Shown here piece after piece: positions 43,475 through 53,111 of a DNA stretch of 64,000 nt. The stretch is from NCBI RefSeq assembly GCF_007858185.1, contig NZ_VFES01000009.1:1-64000 (forward strand), given 5' to 3'. Under the pieces are notes generated by a model. It was not told the origin of the DNA. It searched no databases and saw only the letters and a list, made by a program, of their open reading frames with translations. This DNA comes from Pseudomonas grimontii (GTDB lineage: Bacteria; Pseudomonadota; Gammaproteobacteria; Pseudomonadales; Pseudomonadaceae). The position numbers and the translations under genes are program-made. Each line of letters starts with the position of its first letter. Positions within the stretch are counted from its first letter, which is position 1.

Positions 43475-45595
43475 GTGTATTTGGGCCCTCCTTCCCGTTC
43501 ATCTCTACTGCTTATGCTGTTGTGCAGTGCACCTGCGCTGGCTGACGACCTGTTCCTCGACAGCCAGCCGCTGCCGCAGGTATTGACCGCCACGCGCCTA
43601 AAGCAGTCGGCCGCCGCCGTGCCGGGCAGCATGACCGTGATCGACAGCGAGTTGATCAAGGCCAGCGGCGCAAGGGACATCAGCGAGCTGCTGCGCCTGG
43701 TGCCGGGGATGATGGTCGGCTACACCACCGGCAACCAGGCTGCCGTGAATTACCACGGCACCAGTGCCAGCGATGCGCGACGCATGCAGGTGTTGATCGA
43801 CGGGCGTTCGGTGTACCGCGCGGGCCTGGCCACGGTGGACTGGAGCGACATTCCGGTGGCGATGGAGGACATCGAGCGCATCGAGGTCTTCCGCGGCCCC
43901 AACACCGTCAGCTACGGGGCGAATGCCTTGATGGCGGTGGTCAATATCCTTACGCGCTCGCCGGCCAACAGCCATGGCTCACGGGTGAAGGTGATTCGCG
44001 GTGAGCGGGGCATCGATGACTTTTATGCCAGCCAGGGCGTGGGCTGGGAAACCGGCGATCTGCGTCTGTCGCTGTCCGGGCAACAGGACGATGGCTTTGA
44101 CAGCGATGCCGTTGGCGCCGATCGCCGGGACGGCCGTCGCCTCAACCGCTTCAGCCTGGCAGTGAGCCAGACCTTGAACACGCAGCAGAGTATCGACTGG
44201 CAACTGAACGCCAAGGAAGGCACTAACCAGCGCCCTTACACCTACGCCCCGGTATTCGCCGGGATTACCGAGGGCGGCGACAATTCCGACGTCACGGCCA
44301 AGGACTACGCCGGTTCCCTGCGCTGGAACTTTGATTTCAACCCCGAGCACAGCCTGTATATCCAAGGCTCGGCCCAGCAGTGGGACCGCCGGCAAATCTG
44401 GAAGGCCTGCGACGCCAAGGTCTCGTTCAGCCCCGAGCTGACCCAGTTGTGGCAGCTCAACCCCAACTATGCCGAACGGCTGGCCCGGCACATGGACACC
44501 TACAGCCAGGGCTCCGCGCCACCGGGCAGTGCTGCCGAACAAGCCTTGGCCAACCAGGTACTGGACCAGTGGCGCAACGGCGCCAACCAGAGCGTCTGCG
44601 GTGACATCGACCAGAGCACCCGCGAAAGCCGCTACGACATGGAAATCCAAGACACCCTCAGCCTGTCCGACAGCCTGCGTCTGGTCAGCGGCATGAACTA
44701 CCGCTACGACCGCGCCGACTCGGATACCTACTTCAACGGCACCTTGGACGACACTACCTGGCGCCTGTTCGGCCAGCTGGAATGGCGCGCCAGTGAGCAT
44801 TGGCTGCTGCAAGGCGGCGCCATGTTCGAAGACACGCACCTGAGCGGCCATTCGCTGACGCCAAGGGTGGCGGTCAACTATTTGATCAATCCGCGCCACG
44901 GCTTGCGCGCGGTGTACTCAGAAGCCATCCGTTCGCCGGACATGTTCGAGAACAACGTCAACTGGAGCTACCGCGTCACCAACCTCAGTTCACCGGCCTA
45001 TGGGCAGAGTTCCGGAGAGTACTTCGTGAAAACGCGGGGTCCGGGCAACCTCGACAAAGAGCTGATGCGCTCGCGGGAGCTGGGCTACAACGGGTTCTTT
45101 GCCGACATCGGGCTGAACATGGACGTGAAGCTGTTCTACGACGAAATCACCGACATGATCAGCTCGCCGCTGCGCAATAACCAGTACATTGCCAGCAACG
45201 CCAACAGTTCGCGGTTTACCGGCGCCGAGTCCCAGTTCGACTGGCGCGTAAGCAACGCCGACCGCCTGCGGCTGACCTATGCTTACGTCGACGCCACCAC
45301 CAGCAACCCGCTGGACAAAGCGCAGACCGCGCGTAACAGTGGCTCGGCCGGCTGGTTGCGCGAATGGGGCCAAGGTTGGTCCAGCGCGCTGTTCTACTAT
45401 GGCGACGACGCACTCAACCAATATCGTTTCGAACGGGTCGACCTGCGGGTGGCCAAGCGCATTGCCCTGGGCAAAGCCAATGTGGAGCTGGCCGGCATGT
45501 TGCAACAACGCCTCGATAACCAGCCCACCACCTGGGCCGATAACACTTACGACCATCGTCACGTACTCTACTTCAGCGCGGAGTTAGAGTTCTGA
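43475..45595 (+). CDS. TonB-dependent outer-membrane receptor
   Basis: 706 residues from GTG 43475 (AAGG upstream) with TTG 43481 as alternative. Signal peptide (LLLMLLCSAPALA), a short TonB-box-like stretch LPQVLTATRL, plug domain (about 40-150; SGARDISELLRLVPGMM, VLIDGRSVYR, ERIEVFRGPNTVSYGANALMAVVNI) and a 22-strand-size beta-barrel ending in Phe (ELEF). No N-terminal FecA/FpvA-like signalling domain, so it does not regulate its own sigma factor. Two isolated Cys pairs lie in the barrel. The ligand is unknown. It is the first gene of the binding-protein/kinase operon. Confidence 0.92.
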   Translation: MYLGPPSRSSLLLMLLCSAPALADDLFLDSQPLPQVLTATRLKQSAAAVPGSMTVIDSELIKASGARDISELLRLVPGMMVGYTTGNQAAVNYHGTSASDARRMQVLIDGRSVYRAGLATVDWSDIPVAMEDIERIEVFRGPNTVSYGANALMAVVNILTRSPANSHGSRVKVIRGERGIDDFYASQGVGWETGDLRLSLSGQQDDGFDSDAVGADRRDGRRLNRFSLAVSQTLNTQQSIDWQLNAKEGTNQRPYTYAPVFAGITEGGDNSDVTAKDYAGSLRWNFDFNPEHSLYIQGSAQQWDRRQIWKACDAKVSFSPELTQLWQLNPNYAERLARHMDTYSQGSAPPGSAAEQALANQVLDQWRNGANQSVCGDIDQSTRESRYDMEIQDTLSLSDSLRLVSGMNYRYDRADSDTYFNGTLDDTTWRLFGQLEWRASEHWLLQGGAMFEDTHLSGHSLTPRVAVNYLINPRHGLRAVYSEAIRSPDMFENNVNWSYRVTNLSSPAYGQSSGEYFVKTRGPGNLDKELMRSRELGYNGFFADIGLNMDVKLFYDEITDMISSPLRNNQYIASNANSSRFTGAESQFDWRVSNADRLRLTYAYVDATTSNPLDKAQTARNSGSAGWLREWGQGWSSALFYYGDDALNQYRFERVDLRVAKRIALGKANVELAGMLQQRLDNQPTTWADNTYDHRHVLYFSAELEF

Positions 45596-45596
45596 C

Positions 45597-46526
45597 ATGG
45601 GCGACTCGTCACGGATGACCTTCTTCTTTATCTATAAGCTCCGGCGACTTGCCGTGCTGCTGGCCGGCCTGTTGCTGTGCGCACCGGCCTGGAGCGCCGA
45701 GATCCTGCTGACCGCCGCCGAAGACGGCGCCGGGGTAGAAGCCTTTGCCCAGGCGCTGGCCCAGCAACGTCCCGAAGACCGCATCACCTTCACGCCCCTC
45801 GCCGACTTGCCAGCGCCAAGCCACCTGCCCGCCGGCACACGCCTGATCCTGCTCGACCTGCCCGGCCTCGACTGGCGCCTGCGGGATCCCCAAGGCCCGC
45901 CGACGCTGGTACTGCGCATCAGTCGGCTACAAGCCCATCAGCGCCCGGAGGCCTCACGGCACGCGCGGGTCAGCCTGTTGTGGAGCGACCCACCGCTGGA
46001 GCGGCAACTGCGCCTGATCACCAGCGTCCTGCCCCAGGCACGGCGCATCGGCGTGCTCTACGGCGTCGACAGTGAATTCCTGCTGCCCGAACTGCGCCAG
46101 CATGCGGCGGCCTTGGAGCTGGAGATCGTGCCGCAGCGCTGGGACAACACTAACGACAGTCGTCCGCTGCAAAGCCTGTTCAGGAACAGCGACGTGCTGC
46201 TCGGCCTCGATGACCCGCAGTTGTACAACCCGAAGACCGCAAAGAACCTGCTGCTGAGCAGCTACGCCCAGCAATTGCCGCTGTTCGGGCCCAACGCAGG
46301 GTTTGTCCGAGCCGGCAGCCTCGCCAGCACCTACAGCGACCAGAACGACTGGCTGGCAGTACTCGACCGTTTGCTGGACCAGCCGCCGGCCGGTTGGCCA
46401 CGCGCGCTGTACCCCGAACACTTCAAAGTCGTGGGTAACGCGCAAGTCGCACGCTCACTGGGCATCGAACAGGTGGACGAAGCCAACGTCGCCGCCCGAA
46501 TGGCCGAAGGAGAAAAACGCCCATGA
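45597..46526 (+). CDS. ABC-type substrate-binding-like periplasmic protein
   Basis: 309 residues. Starts one base after the receptor stop (TGACATG); MTFF at 45615 is the alternative. Signal peptide-like segment [17 protein letters not shown], then a two-lobe fold ([76 protein letters not shown]) that resembles the DUF534/ABC_sub_bind family. No permease or ATPase is nearby, so it probably serves signalling rather than transport. Its stop overlaps the kinase start (ATGA). Corresponds in position to PA1612. Confidence 0.82.
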   Translation: MGDSSRMTFFFIYKLRRLAVLLAGLLLCAPAWSAEILLTAAEDGAGVEAFAQALAQQRPEDRITFTPLADLPAPSHLPAGTRLILLDLPGLDWRLRDPQGPPTLVLRISRLQAHQRPEASRHARVSLLWSDPPLERQLRLITSVLPQARRIGVLYGVDSEFLLPELRQHAAALELEIVPQRWDNTNDSRPLQSLFRNSDVLLGLDDPQLYNPKTAKNLLLSSYAQQLPLFGPNAGFVRAGSLASTYSDQNDWLAVLDRLLDQPPAGWPRALYPEHFKVVGNAQVARSLGIEQVDEANVAARMAEGEKRP

Positions 46527-48424
46527 CCTTGCGTCGCCGTTGGGACATCAATACCCGCACCCAGCTCATCACCCTGGGCCCGGCGCTGTTGCTGACGTTG
46601 CTGTTGATCAGCTTCTTCACCTTCGTGCGTATCCAGGACCTGCGCCAGGAACTGGACCACACCGGCCAATTGATCGCCAACCAACTGGCACCGGCCACCG
46701 AATATGGGGTGATCTCGGGCAACAACGATGTGCTCGACAGCCTGCTGCGCGCCACGCTGGCCACGCCCCATGTGCGCTTCCTGGAGATTCAGGACAGCAG
46801 CGAAAATATCCTGGTGTACGTCGAACAACCCTCGGAGAAACACGACCGCTCGCTGTCGGTAAAAGTGTTCCAGGCGCCGATCCGCCTGCAACATATCCAG
46901 CTGGGCAATGACTTTTTCCAGGACAACCTCAATGAACCCAAGGCACCCCGCGCGGATTACCTGGGCCGGGTGATCGTCGGTATGTCCAATGACGCCTTCA
47001 GCCAGCGCCAGCAGGAAATCCTGTTCAAGGCCGGTATCCTCGCGCTGTTCGCCCTGCTGTTTACGTTCCTGCTCGCCCGGCGCCTGGCGGCGAGCCTGTC
47101 GCAACCGATCAGCGCCATGGGCCATGCGGTCAAGGCCATCCAGCAAGGCGACTACAAAACGCCGCTGCCGATTGTGGATGACTCGGAACTGGGCGACCTG
47201 TCGCGGCATATCAACAACCTCGCCGAAGGCCTCAACCAGGCCAGCCGCGAACAACAGCAGGCCATCGCCCAGTTGATCCAGACCCGCGAAGAGGCCGAAC
47301 GGGCCAACAACGCCAAGTCAGACTTCCTGGCCATGATGAGCCACGAACTGCGCACGCCGATGAACGGCGTGCTGGGCATGCTGCAACTGCTGGAAACCAC
47401 CGAAATGACCGAGGAGCAGACTGAATACGCGGCGCTGGCCTCCGAATCCACCGAGCACTTGCTCAAGGTGATCAACGACATTCTCGACTTCTCACGCATC
47501 GAACGCGCGGCCCTGGAGCTGGAGCATATCCCGTTCAACCTGGCTGACCTGATCAACAGTTGCGCCCAGGCCTTCCAGCACAGCGCCCAGCAGCGCGGGC
47601 TGGCGCTCAAGCTGCCGATCCCGCCCGGCATGGACGCACTCCGGGTACAGGGCGATCCGACGCGGATCCGCCAGATCCTGGTGAACCTGATCGGCAATGC
47701 CTTGAAGTTCACCGAACACGGCACCGTCAGCGTCGAGCCCCACTGGCAGATCCTCGACCATGAGTTGGTGTGGTTCACCTGCACCGTGCGTGACAGCGGC
47801 ATCGGGATTTCCGCCGAGCGCCTGGAATTGATGTTCGATGCGTTCCAGCAGGCCGACAGTTCCATTTCAAGACGTTACGGCGGCACCGGTCTTGGGCTGC
47901 CCATCGCCCGTACCCTGGCCGAACGCATGGGCGGCACCCTGCGCGCGCAGAGCGAAGAAGGCCGTGGCTCGGTGTTTACCCTGGAGATCCCCCTGGCCAT
48001 CGACCAGCACAGCCAGCCGTCGATCGTCCTGGATGCCGAGGGCAAGCACAGCGCCGGCGAGGGTCGCCATGTGTTACTGGTGGAGGACAACCCGGTCAAC
48101 CGCACCGTGGTCGAAGCCATGCTGCGCAGCCTGGGCTTTGAAGTCAGCCTGGCCACCGATGGCGCCGAGGCGATCCGCAGTGCCGAGAGCCTGATTTTCA
48201 CCGCGATCCTGATGGATTGTCGCCTGCCCTTGATCGACGGCTACGAAGCCACTCGGCAGATCCGCCAACTGCCCGGCTGCGCTGACCTGCCGATCATCGC
48301 CCTGACCGCCAACGCCTTGCAGGGCGATCGGGAAGCTTGTCTTGCGGCCGGAATGAACGATTACCTGGCCAAGCCGTTCAAACGCACGGATTTGCAGCAA
48401 ATCCTGCAGCGCTGGGTGCAATAG
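46523..48424 (+). CDS. Hybrid sensor histidine kinase (PA1611-like)
   Basis: 633 residues. Two membrane helices (about 13-35 and 172-192) hold a ~135-residue periplasmic sensor with the GacS/BarA-like N-terminus ([37 protein letters not shown]). HAMP, then HisKA with His274 ([17 protein letters not shown]), full ATPase motifs ([28 protein letters not shown]), and a C-terminal receiver with Asp565 ([12 protein letters not shown]). There is no Hpt domain, so an external Hpt protein is needed. It lies beside fabA as PA1611 does; PA1611 is a kinase of the HptB branch and a RetS partner. Confidence 0.88.
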   Translation: MTLRRRWDINTRTQLITLGPALLLTLLLISFFTFVRIQDLRQELDHTGQLIANQLAPATEYGVISGNNDVLDSLLRATLATPHVRFLEIQDSSENILVYVEQPSEKHDRSLSVKVFQAPIRLQHIQLGNDFFQDNLNEPKAPRADYLGRVIVGMSNDAFSQRQQEILFKAGILALFALLFTFLLARRLAASLSQPISAMGHAVKAIQQGDYKTPLPIVDDSELGDLSRHINNLAEGLNQASREQQQAIAQLIQTREEAERANNAKSDFLAMMSHELRTPMNGVLGMLQLLETTEMTEEQTEYAALASESTEHLLKVINDILDFSRIERAALELEHIPFNLADLINSCAQAFQHSAQQRGLALKLPIPPGMDALRVQGDPTRIRQILVNLIGNALKFTEHGTVSVEPHWQILDHELVWFTCTVRDSGIGISAERLELMFDAFQQADSSISRRYGGTGLGLPIARTLAERMGGTLRAQSEEGRGSVFTLEIPLAIDQHSQPSIVLDAEGKHSAGEGRHVLLVEDNPVNRTVVEAMLRSLGFEVSLATDGAEAIRSAESLIFTAILMDCRLPLIDGYEATRQIRQLPGCADLPIIALTANALQGDREACLAAGMNDYLAKPFKRTDLQQILQRWVQ

Positions 48425-48520
48425 CGGCGCGCCATCAGCCAACTCCGACTGGCGTGAAAGACGAAAGTGCGGCAGTCTTAGGCACCCGAACGGGCCCATA
48501 AACAGGCTCGGTTTAAAATT

Positions 48521-48547
48521 TCAGTGAACAAGTGTACATTCAGTGCC
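48521..48547 (+). promoter_or_regulatory. Possible DesT-type operator upstream of fabA
   Basis: TTCAGTGAACAAGTGTACATTCAGTG contains two direct TTCAGTG repeats; CAGTGAACA is also in the DesT operator I remember from P. aeruginosa. The match is partial. Confidence 0.3.
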
Positions 48548-48673
48548 TTGCCGCTGTGACTTTCACTACAACGCAATAGTCTATGTGTAGGCTGCCGACA
48601 TGAGGCATGAACGCTTCATTCGGTTCGGGAAGATTTGCCCTACCCTGCCGCATGGGATTATTGAGGAGCTCGC

Positions 48674-49189
48674 ATGACCAAACAAAACGCCTTTACTCGG
48701 GAAGACCTGCTGCGCTGCAGTCGCGGTGAGCTGTTCGGCCCAGGTAACGCGCAACTGCCCGCCCCGAACATGCTGATGGTGGATCGCATCACCCATATCA
48801 GCGAAGAGGGTGGCAAGTACGGCAAAGGTGAATTGGTCGCCGAGCTGGATATCACCCCGGACCTGTGGTTCTTCGCCTGTCACTTCGAAGGTGACCCTGT
48901 CATGCCGGGCTGCCTGGGCCTCGACGCCATGTGGCAACTGGTCGGCTTCTACCTGGGCTGGCAAGGCCTGCCAGGCCGTGGCCGCGCCTTGGGTTCGGGC
49001 GAAGTGAAGTTCTTTGGCCAGGTCCTGCCGACCGCCAAGAAAGTCACCTACAACATTCAAATCAAGCGCGTCCTCAAGGGCAAGCTGAACCTGGCCATCG
49101 CTGACGGTTCGGTGACTGTCGACGGTCGCGAGATCTATACTGCCGAAGGCCTTCGGGTCGGCGTATTTACTTCCACTGACAACTTTTAA
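48674..49189 (+). CDS. fabA: 3-hydroxydecanoyl-ACP dehydratase/isomerase FabA
   Basis: 171 residues. Dehydrates 3-hydroxydecanoyl-ACP and isomerises the product to cis-3, the branch to unsaturated fatty acids. Catalytic His in [20 protein letters not shown] with Asp in the same helix. GAGGAGCTCGC precedes ATG. The 250-bp upstream region holds a possible DesT box. Gap to fabB is 11 bp. Confidence 0.98.
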   Translation: MTKQNAFTREDLLRCSRGELFGPGNAQLPAPNMLMVDRITHISEEGGKYGKGELVAELDITPDLWFFACHFEGDPVMPGCLGLDAMWQLVGFYLGWQGLPGRGRALGSGEVKFFGQVLPTAKKVTYNIQIKRVLKGKLNLAIADGSVTVDGREIYTAEGLRVGVFTSTDNF

Positions 49190-49200
49190 GGGTTATCCGC

Positions 49201-50421
49201 ATGCGCCGCGTCGTTATCACTGGTCTGGGCATCGTTTCTTGCCTGGGCAATGACAAAGAGACCGTCACCGCTAACCTGCGTGCAAGTCGCCCTGGCATCC
49301 GCTTCAACCCGGAATATGCCGAAATGGGTCTGCGTAGCCAGGTTTCCGGCTCCATCGACCTGCCCCTCGAAGAACTGATCGATCGCAAGATCTATCGTTT
49401 CGTGGGCCACGCTGCCGCCTATGCCTACCTGGCCATGAAAGACGCCATCGCCGACTCCGGCCTGAGCGAAGACCAGGTATCGAACGTACGCACCGGCCTG
49501 ATCGCCGGCTCCGGCGGCGCATCGACCCTCAACCAGATGGAAGCGCTGGACATCCTGCGCGAAAAAGGCGTGAAGCGCGTTGGCCCGTACCGTGTCACGC
49601 GGACCATGGGCAGCACCGTTTCGGCCTGCCTGGCCACGCCGTTCCAGATCAAGGGCGTGAACTACTCGATCTCCTCCGCCTGCGCCACCAGTGCACACTG
49701 CATCGGCACCGCCGTTGAGCAGATCCAACTGGGCAAGCAGGACATCGTGTTCGCCGGCGGCGGTGAAGAAGAACATTGGAGCCAGTCGTTCCTGTTCGAC
49801 GCCATGGGTGCGCTGTCCACCCAGTACAACGAAACCCCGGAAAAGGCCTCCCGCGCCTACGACGCCAAGCGTGACGGTTTCGTCATCGCCGGCGGTGGCG
49901 GCATGGTGGTGGTCGAGGAGCTGGAACACGCTCTGGCCCGTGGCGCCAAGATCTACGCGGAAATCGTCGGCTACGGCGCTACGTCCGATGGCTACGACAT
50001 GGTTGCCCCAAGCGGTGAAGGCGCCATCCGTTGCATGCAGATGGCGATGTCCACCGTGGATACCCCGATCGACTACCTGAACACCCACGGCACATCGACT
50101 CCGGTCGGCGATGCCAAGGAAATGGAAGGCGTGCGTGCGGTATTCGGCGACAAGGCCCCGTCCATCAGCTCTACGAAGAGCCTGTCGGGTCACTCCCTGG
50201 GCGCCGCCGGCGTTCACGAAGCGATCTACTGCCTGCTGATGATGGAAGGCAACTTCATGGCCGGTTCGGCCAACATCGACGAGATCGACCCGGTCGTCGC
50301 CGATATGCCGATCCTGACCAAGACAGTTGAAAACGTCAAAGTCGACACCGTGATGAGCAACAGCTTCGGCTTCGGTGGCACTAACGCCACCCTGGTGCTG
50401 AAACGCTGGCAGGGTAAATAA
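49201..50421 (+). CDS. fabB: 3-oxoacyl-ACP synthase I FabB
   Basis: 406 residues. Elongates unsaturated intermediates from FabA. Catalytic triad visible as Cys in [12 protein letters not shown], His in [11 protein letters not shown] and His in [12 protein letters not shown]. Co-transcribed with fabA; a strong terminator follows. Confidence 0.98.
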   Translation: MRRVVITGLGIVSCLGNDKETVTANLRASRPGIRFNPEYAEMGLRSQVSGSIDLPLEELIDRKIYRFVGHAAAYAYLAMKDAIADSGLSEDQVSNVRTGLIAGSGGASTLNQMEALDILREKGVKRVGPYRVTRTMGSTVSACLATPFQIKGVNYSISSACATSAHCIGTAVEQIQLGKQDIVFAGGGEEEHWSQSFLFDAMGALSTQYNETPEKASRAYDAKRDGFVIAGGGGMVVVEELEHALARGAKIYAEIVGYGATSDGYDMVAPSGEGAIRCMQMAMSTVDTPIDYLNTHGTSTPVGDAKEMEGVRAVFGDKAPSISSTKSLSGHSLGAAGVHEAIYCLLMMEGNFMAGSANIDEIDPVVADMPILTKTVENVKVDTVMSNSFGFGGTNATLVLKRWQGK

Positions 50422-50442
50422 GCCCCGCAGGTTGATCACATG

Positions 50443-50474
50443 AAAAAGCCCCGACTGGTTCGGGGCTTTTTTAT
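50443..50474 (+). terminator. Terminator of fabAB
   Basis: AAGCCCCGA/TCGGGGCTT stem with a T6 run, 22 bases after the fabB stop. Confidence 0.9.
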
Positions 50475-50556
50475 GGACGACTGGATGCCCCCTTGCAGCC
50501 GGTCTCCTGGAAGTTATCAATGCTCCGCCGCATTTGCGTTAGACGAGAACGCAATA

Positions 50557-51579
50557 TCAACGCACACCATCATCGCGAGGCGGTTTAGGCAGGATGGCCA
50601 GGAAGTTGTCCATCGCCACTTTGTGGGCAACGTCTTCAGGCAATGCATCAAGGAAGACATCAAAGCGGTGCATTTCCTTACCCAGCTTGTTGAAACGCCC
50701 GACGACGTCCGAACCCAGCATAAAGCGCTCCGGGAAGCGCTCTACCAGCGTTACCCACTCTGGCCGAGGCTTACCCGCCTCATCCAGCAAGTACGGCGTG
50801 AGCATGCTCCAGGAGAGGTCGATGTACAGGTTGGGGTAGGCCTCGAGCATGCGACTCAACGTCGGCAGCAAAAAGTCCATCTGCACCTGATGGCGGTGAA
50901 TCTCCTTGCTGGTGCCGGCATGGGCCCAGATAAAGCGGGTGTGCGGGTGGTTGCGCAGTGGCTCTTCAACTTCGGCCAAATACAGCGGGTTGCGCTCGCG
51001 CTTGGAGGTGATGTTGGAGTGCAGCATTACCGGCAAGTCGTTTTCCGCCGCCAGATGATAGATGCGCGTCATGGCTTCGTTATTGGCGCGCGGGGTGTCG
51101 CCGGAGGTGAGGGCGGTAAGGTCGTCGTGACGGGTGAAGACTTCACCGATGCCCTGCCACAGCCCTGGGTTGAGGTCGAGCATGCGTTGGATATGGGCGG
51201 CGGAGTTCTTGTCGTTGGGGTTGAAGCCGGACAGAAAGGGATGAAAGTGTTGGCGCTGTTCAGGTGTCAGTTTATTGACCGCTGCGGCAACAATCACGTC
51301 AGTGGCGCTGTACCAATAGGCGTCCGCATCGTCGCCGGCGTAGTAGCGCGGGCGCTTGGGTTCGTCTTCGTGCCACTTCTTTGCGACGGGAATGCCGGAA
51401 ATCATTACATGTTCGATGCGATTTTCTGCCATCGCCTTAAGCAGTTTGTCCATACCCGCCGTTTCCTGGAAGAAATCCACGTAATGCAGGTGCGCGTCAC
51501 TGTAGGCATAGTCGCGGGCCTGCACGGCAAGGCTGGTGGCGGCGAGCAACAGGGCAAGACTCAGGCGGGTCCAGGGCAC
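50557..51579 (-). CDS. Secreted amidohydrolase (Amidohydrolase_2 type)
   Basis: 340 residues with a signal peptide (LALLLAATSLAVQA). TIM-barrel metal sites: DAHLHY near the N-terminus, LHSNI, IWAHAG and LGSDVVGRF. No ligand or substrate known; family members include decarboxylases and lactonases. It probably acts in the periplasm, which is unusual for the family. Start ATG 51579 gives the signal peptide. Confidence 0.85.
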   Translation of the reverse strand: MPWTRLSLALLLAATSLAVQARDYAYSDAHLHYVDFFQETAGMDKLLKAMAENRIEHVMISGIPVAKKWHEDEPKRPRYYAGDDADAYWYSATDVIVAAAVNKLTPEQRQHFHPFLSGFNPNDKNSAAHIQRMLDLNPGLWQGIGEVFTRHDDLTALTSGDTPRANNEAMTRIYHLAAENDLPVMLHSNITSKRERNPLYLAEVEEPLRNHPHTRFIWAHAGTSKEIHRHQVQMDFLLPTLSRMLEAYPNLYIDLSWSMLTPYLLDEAGKPRPEWVTLVERFPERFMLGSDVVGRFNKLGKEMHRFDVFLDALPEDVAHKVAMDNFLAILPKPPRDDGVR

Positions 51580-51719
51580 GGTATAACCTCGATAAGGGCG
51601 AATACCGGTAGACCTTACGCGCCATACCGGGGTTCAGCCGGCAAAAAATGTGGAACACCCCAGTGCCAGCATGCTCTATAACTGCATGACCTTCATCCTG
51701 CCACCCCGTGAGGTTTGCC

Positions 51720-52136
51720 ATGCCTGTTACCGTCAATACGCTGAACGCAGACAACTTCCGCCACAGCGTCAACATCAACAACCACGAGCTGTTTACCGAC
51801 CTGCCCAAGAGCCTGGGTGGTGACGACTCGGCGCCCCCCCCCCACGATTACTTCGATGCCGCGCTGGCTTCGTGCAAGGCATTGACCGTCAAGCTGTATG
51901 CCCAGAAGAAGGACATCCCGCTGACCGGCGTGACCGTGGAAGTCACCCACGACGCCACCGAAGAGCAAAAGGGCAAATACAAGCTCAACGTCAAGCTGAC
52001 GCTCAAGGGCGTACTCACCGACGAACAGCGCGACGAGTTGCACCGCGTGGCCGATCGCTGCCCGGTACACAAGCTGATGACCACCGCCGAGGTCACCATC
52101 GAAACCCACCTTTCGGAAGGTGCGTTCAGCCAATAG
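51720..52136 (+). CDS. OsmC-family peroxidase
   Basis: 138 residues from ATG 51720 (GAGG 6 bases upstream). The two redox Cys are in ALASCKALT and ADRCPVHKL, consistent with organic hydroperoxide reductase or an OsmC paralogue. A run of ten C (51834-51843) codes for three prolines in SAPPPHDYF and could slip. Reading frame is intact as given. Confidence 0.93.
   Translation: MPVTVNTLNADNFRHSVNINNHELFTDLPKSLGGDDSAPPPHDYFDAALASCKALTVKLYAQKKDIPLTGVTVEVTHDATEEQKGKYKLNVKLTLKGVLTDEQRDELHRVADRCPVHKLMTTAEVTIETHLSEGAFSQ
51834..51843 (+). repeat. C10 homopolymer in the OsmC gene
   Basis: Ten consecutive C inside the coding region. An indel here would frameshift the gene before both reactive cysteines, so it is a candidate contingency tract or a sequencing-error hotspot. 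Confidence 0.85.
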
Positions 52137-52200
52137 CGGCAACCTCTCGTCGAGCGGGTTATGCTCAGTACCATCTAACCCGCTCAGACTGGGACGCACC

Positions 52201-53067
52201 ATGACCCCCCTCACCGTGATCCGACCACGTGCCGAAGATGTCGAAGGCCAGCCGATCCTGCGGCCACTGCCCTCGCGGGAATGCCGCAGCGTCGGACCCT
52301 TTGTGTTTTTCGACCATATGCTGCCCACCCGCTATGCGCCGGGCAGCGGCATGGATATCCGCCAACATCCACATATCGGGCTATCCACCCTCACCTACCT
52401 GTTTGAAGGCGTGCTGCAGCACAAGGACAGCCTGGGTTCCGACCAAGTGGTCGAGGCCGGGGATGTCAGCTGGATGACCGCTGGCAGTGCGATCGCCCAT
52501 GTTGAGCGCACACCCGAAACACTCAAGGCCAGCGGTTTCAATATGCATGGCCTGCAAGTGTGGCTGGCATCGCCCAAGGACCATGAAGAGGGACCGGGGC
52601 ATTACAGCCATCACCCAGCGGCGAGCCTGCCGGTGAGTGACAACCTGGGTGTCCGGATTCGCCTGATCGCCGGCAGTGGCTTCTGCCTCAAATCACCGGT
52701 GCCGGTGCTGTCGCCTACGTTGTATGCAGATGTGCAGATGCAAACGGCCACGACCTTGCTGATTCCTGACGAGCACGAGGAACGCGCAGTGTATGTGCTG
52801 GAGGGTGAAGCACAGCTGGAGGGCGAGCTGCTTGAAGTGTACAGCCTGGTGGTACTGCCGGCCGGACAGGCAATGACCCTGTTCGCCGAGAGCGATTGCC
52901 ACTTGGTGGTGTTTGGCGGAGCACCGCTGGATGGGCCACGGCGGATCAATTGGAATTTTGTCGCGAGCAATCCGTTGAAGATCGAGCAGGCCAGGCAACG
53001 GTGGGCGGCTGGGGATTGGCCGACGGTACCGGGTGAAACTGAAAGAATTGAGTTGCCGGTGAGATAG
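52201..53067 (+). CDS. Pirin family protein
   Basis: 288 residues from ATG 52201. Bicupin metal-binding protein; IRQHPHIGLSTLTYLFEG and IAHVERTPE hold the His/His and His/Glu iron ligands. Some bacterial pirins have quercetin 2,3-dioxygenase activity; others act as transcriptional cofactors. Start has GGGA upstream. A REP element follows. Confidence 0.93.
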   Translation: MTPLTVIRPRAEDVEGQPILRPLPSRECRSVGPFVFFDHMLPTRYAPGSGMDIRQHPHIGLSTLTYLFEGVLQHKDSLGSDQVVEAGDVSWMTAGSAIAHVERTPETLKASGFNMHGLQVWLASPKDHEEGPGHYSHHPAASLPVSDNLGVRIRLIAGSGFCLKSPVPVLSPTLYADVQMQTATTLLIPDEHEERAVYVLEGEAQLEGELLEVYSLVVLPAGQAMTLFAESDCHLVVFGGAPLDGPRRINWNFVASNPLKIEQARQRWAAGDWPTVPGETERIELPVR

Positions 53068-53068
53068 C

Positions 53069-53097
53069 TATCGGGGGCAAGCCCCCTCCCACATTTG
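53069..53097. repeat. Single GI-type REP
   Basis: TATCGGGGGCAAGCCCCCTCCCACATTT, an unpaired REP between pirin and the convergent amidase gene. Confidence 0.8.
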
Positions 53098-53111
53098 AAC
53101 TGCGCACAGCT

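Noticed and set aside
51720..52136. Frameshifted osmC pseudogene at the C10 tract
   Set aside because: As given, the frame runs through the tract and keeps both reactive Cys.
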